This document shows, in pieces, positions 62,666 through 64,000 of a stretch of DNA of 64,000 nucleotides. The stretch spans positions 1 to 64,000 of the forward strand of contig JBBIUE010000015.1 of assembly GCA_037440405.1 (NCBI GenBank), written 5' to 3'. This DNA comes from JANMGV01 sp037440405. Its GTDB lineage: Bacteria > Planctomycetota > Planctomycetia > Pirellulales > Pirellulaceae. The notes below the pieces were generated by a model. The model saw nothing but the letters and a program-made list of their open reading frames with translations. It searched no databases and was not told the origin of the DNA. A program made the translations under genes and the position numbers. The stretch's first letter is position 1, and every line of letters begins with the position of its first letter.

Positions 62666-64000
62666 ATGTTGCATCGCTTCCAAGTCCTTCGCGAGTTTGT
62701 CTTTCCGGTTGGGATCATCGCGTGCATCTTCGTCATTCTCGTACCCTTGCCTGCGACGGTCATGGATTTGCTGGTCGCCATGAACTTCGCCATCTCCGCA
62801 ATGATTCTTCTGACGGCTATTCAAGTGCGGGCGCCCGTCGAGTTTAACGTCTTTCCGGTTGTGCTTGTTTCGACCGTGATCTTTCGCTTGGTGTTGAATC
62901 TCGCCTCGACGAGAATGATCTTGACGCGGGCCGACTCCGAAGGCTTGTCGGCAGCCGGAAATGTGATTCGTGCATTCGGCGAATTCGTATCCGGCGATCG
63001 ACTCGAAGTTGGATTGATCTTGTTCGCTATTATCTTCGTCATTCAATTTGTGGTCATTACCAAGGGGGCAACACGGATCAGCGAAGTCGCGGCGCGTTTC
63101 ACGCTCGACGGATTGCCGGGGCGTCAAACCGCGATTGATGCTGACTTGAATGCTGGACTGATCGATCGCCAAGAAGCTTCCAATCGGCGAGAGAAGCTGG
63201 CGCTGCAAACGGATTTCTTCGGAGCCATGGATGGAGCCGGAAAATACGTTCGCGGTGATGCCGTGGCGGGAGTCGTCATCACATTGATCAATCTGATCGC
63301 AGGGCTTTACATCGGGTTGGTTCACGCTCGGATGGGAGTCGTTGAGGCAACAACGGTCTTCAGCAAGCTGACCATTGGGGATGGTCTTGTCTCCCAGATT
63401 CCATCGTTCCTCATATCCATGGCAGCCGCGATACTGATTACCAGAACTTCGCAGAAGTCAGATTTGTCCCTCGACATAATGAATCAACTGTTTGCACGGC
63501 CAAAAGTACTTTGGATCGCGGGCGGTTTCTTGTTGTTGCTGATCTTTACCAACCTACCTGCGATTCCCATGTTGGCTATCGGAGGCTCCTTGATTGCCTT
63601 TGGAGCACTTGGCAAACGCCTTGGCCTGTCGGGGACAGGAGGCGAACAGCAGAGGTCTGACGTCGGTTCCTTGTCCCCCAAGGTCAAAGCCCAGGATGGT
63701 TCGATTATCGAAGAACTGTTTTCTGTCGAACCCATCGAATTGGCGATCTCATCTTCGCTCCGCCCACTCGTCGATGGTGGTCCCAACAGTCCGTTGCTGG
63801 AGCGCCTGACCGAATTACGAAAGCGGTTCGTCGAAGATCTCGGAATCCTCATCCCTGCAATCAAGATCACAGATCGAATGGGACTTGCTGCCAATCGCTA
63901 CCAAATTCGGCTGCGCGGAGAGTTGATTGCCGCAGCCGAATTGGATCCAACAAGATGGTTCGCCGCTGATTGTGGAAAGGCGACGGGTGAAATTGAAGGG
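62666..64000 (+). CDS. flhA: flagellar biosynthesis protein FlhA (3' end outside window)
   Basis: N-terminal 445 residues of a FlhA/SctV-type export-gate protein; the gene runs off the window. The membrane part has VGIIACIFVILVPLPATVMDL, FAISAMILLTAIQVRAPVEF, IFRLVLNLASTRMILT, and later GVVITLINLIAGLYIG. The family signature is RISEVAARFTLDGLPGRQTAIDADLNAGLID, a slightly varied FHIPEP signature. The start ATG 62666 begins MLHRFQVLREFVFPVG, like FlhA; no ribosome site is seen. It is presumably the first gene of a flagellar unit continuing to the right. A virulence-type SctV cannot be excluded but the sequence is closer to FlhA. Confidence 0.9.
   Translation, partial: MLHRFQVLREFVFPVGIIACIFVILVPLPATVMDLLVAMNFAISAMILLTAIQVRAPVEFNVFPVVLVSTVIFRLVLNLASTRMILTRADSEGLSAAGNVIRAFGEFVSGDRLEVGLILFAIIFVIQFVVITKGATRISEVAARFTLDGLPGRQTAIDADLNAGLIDRQEASNRREKLALQTDFFGAMDGAGKYVRGDAVAGVVITLINLIAGLYIGLVHARMGVVEATTVFSKLTIGDGLVSQIPSFLISMAAAILITRTSQKSDLSLDIMNQLFARPKVLWIAGGFLLLLIFTNLPAIPMLAIGGSLIAFGALGKRLGLSGTGGEQQRSDVGSLSPKVKAQDGSIIEELFSVEPIELAISSSLRPLVDGGPNSPLLERLTELRKRFVEDLGILIPAIKITDRMGLAANRYQIRLRGELIAAAELDPTRWFAADCGKATGEIEG

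Noticed and set aside
62537..63325. 262-codon minus-strand frame opposite flhA
   Set aside because: The plus strand here encodes clear FlhA membrane segments and signature, so the minus-strand frame is a shadow.

Overview
The window looks like part of a planctomycete chromosome, most likely a Rhodopirellula-like member of the Pirellulaceae. The evidence is a DUF1559 pseudopilin with the H-x9-DG tail, many secreted proteins without recognisable domains, two VWA/signal-anchor proteins in tandem, an S46 dipeptidyl-peptidase, a DinB-domain fusion, homologs of methanofuran/H4MPT one-carbon genes, and short intergenic inverted repeats. Genus-level placement is an inference from content only. No insertion sequence, prophage or CRISPR array was found.

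Layout. 1-4.3 kb: a minus-strand translation cluster transcribed rpmE > prfA > prmC > glyQS. 4.7-7.3 kb: two paralogous VWA proteins. 7.5-8.8 kb: a secreted protein. 8.8-14.6 kb: molybdopterin genes (moaE and moaA overlapping, then a cysteine desulfurase), an HAD hydrolase, moaD on its own, and an amino-acid-kinase/ASKHA pair resembling MfnE and MfnF. 14.7-17 kb: two proteins without assigned function, one of them coiled-coil. 17.4-21.5 kb: xseB-ispA-dxs-nadK, the classical isoprenoid arrangement. 21.6-37.3 kb: mostly envelope or unknown proteins with a D-lactate/glycolate-type FAD/Fe-S oxidoreductase, an aminotransferase overlapping a probable alpha/beta-hydrolase pseudoenzyme, malate dehydrogenase, a double DinB protein and a transglutaminase-like lipoprotein.

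37.7-39.7 kb is the least orderly stretch: a secreted-protein gene broken by two frameshifts, then about 1 kb of non-coding DNA packed with four kinds of repeat (84-bp, 19-bp and 23-bp tandem units and inverted-repeat elements). One 52-bp segment recurs exactly at base 1 of the window. 39.7-51.7 kb: a SNF2/SWIM helicase, an HAD phosphatase, a polysaccharide-export/TPR pair, a FemAB-like acetyltransferase, the DUF1559 pseudopilin and rarA. 51.9-54.8 kb: tRNA-Arg(CCT), an MfnD-like ATP-grasp ligase and an FHA-GAF histidine kinase. 54.9-62.5 kb: PhyH and intradiol dioxygenases, an HU-like protein, a small lipoprotein, the S46 peptidase, a HEAT-repeat protein and a sulfotransferase. The right edge cuts flhA.

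How the parts fit: the MoaA/D/E genes supply molybdopterin, and the MfnD-, MfnE- and MfnF-like genes could supply a methanofuran-like C1 carrier. Together they would serve a tungsten/molybdenum-dependent formyl-transfer pathway whose core genes are outside this window (inference). Most other genes are housekeeping. No clearly new multi-gene system is visible; the best leads are the repeat island, the broken gene beside it, the pseudoenzyme and the tRNA-ligase junction.
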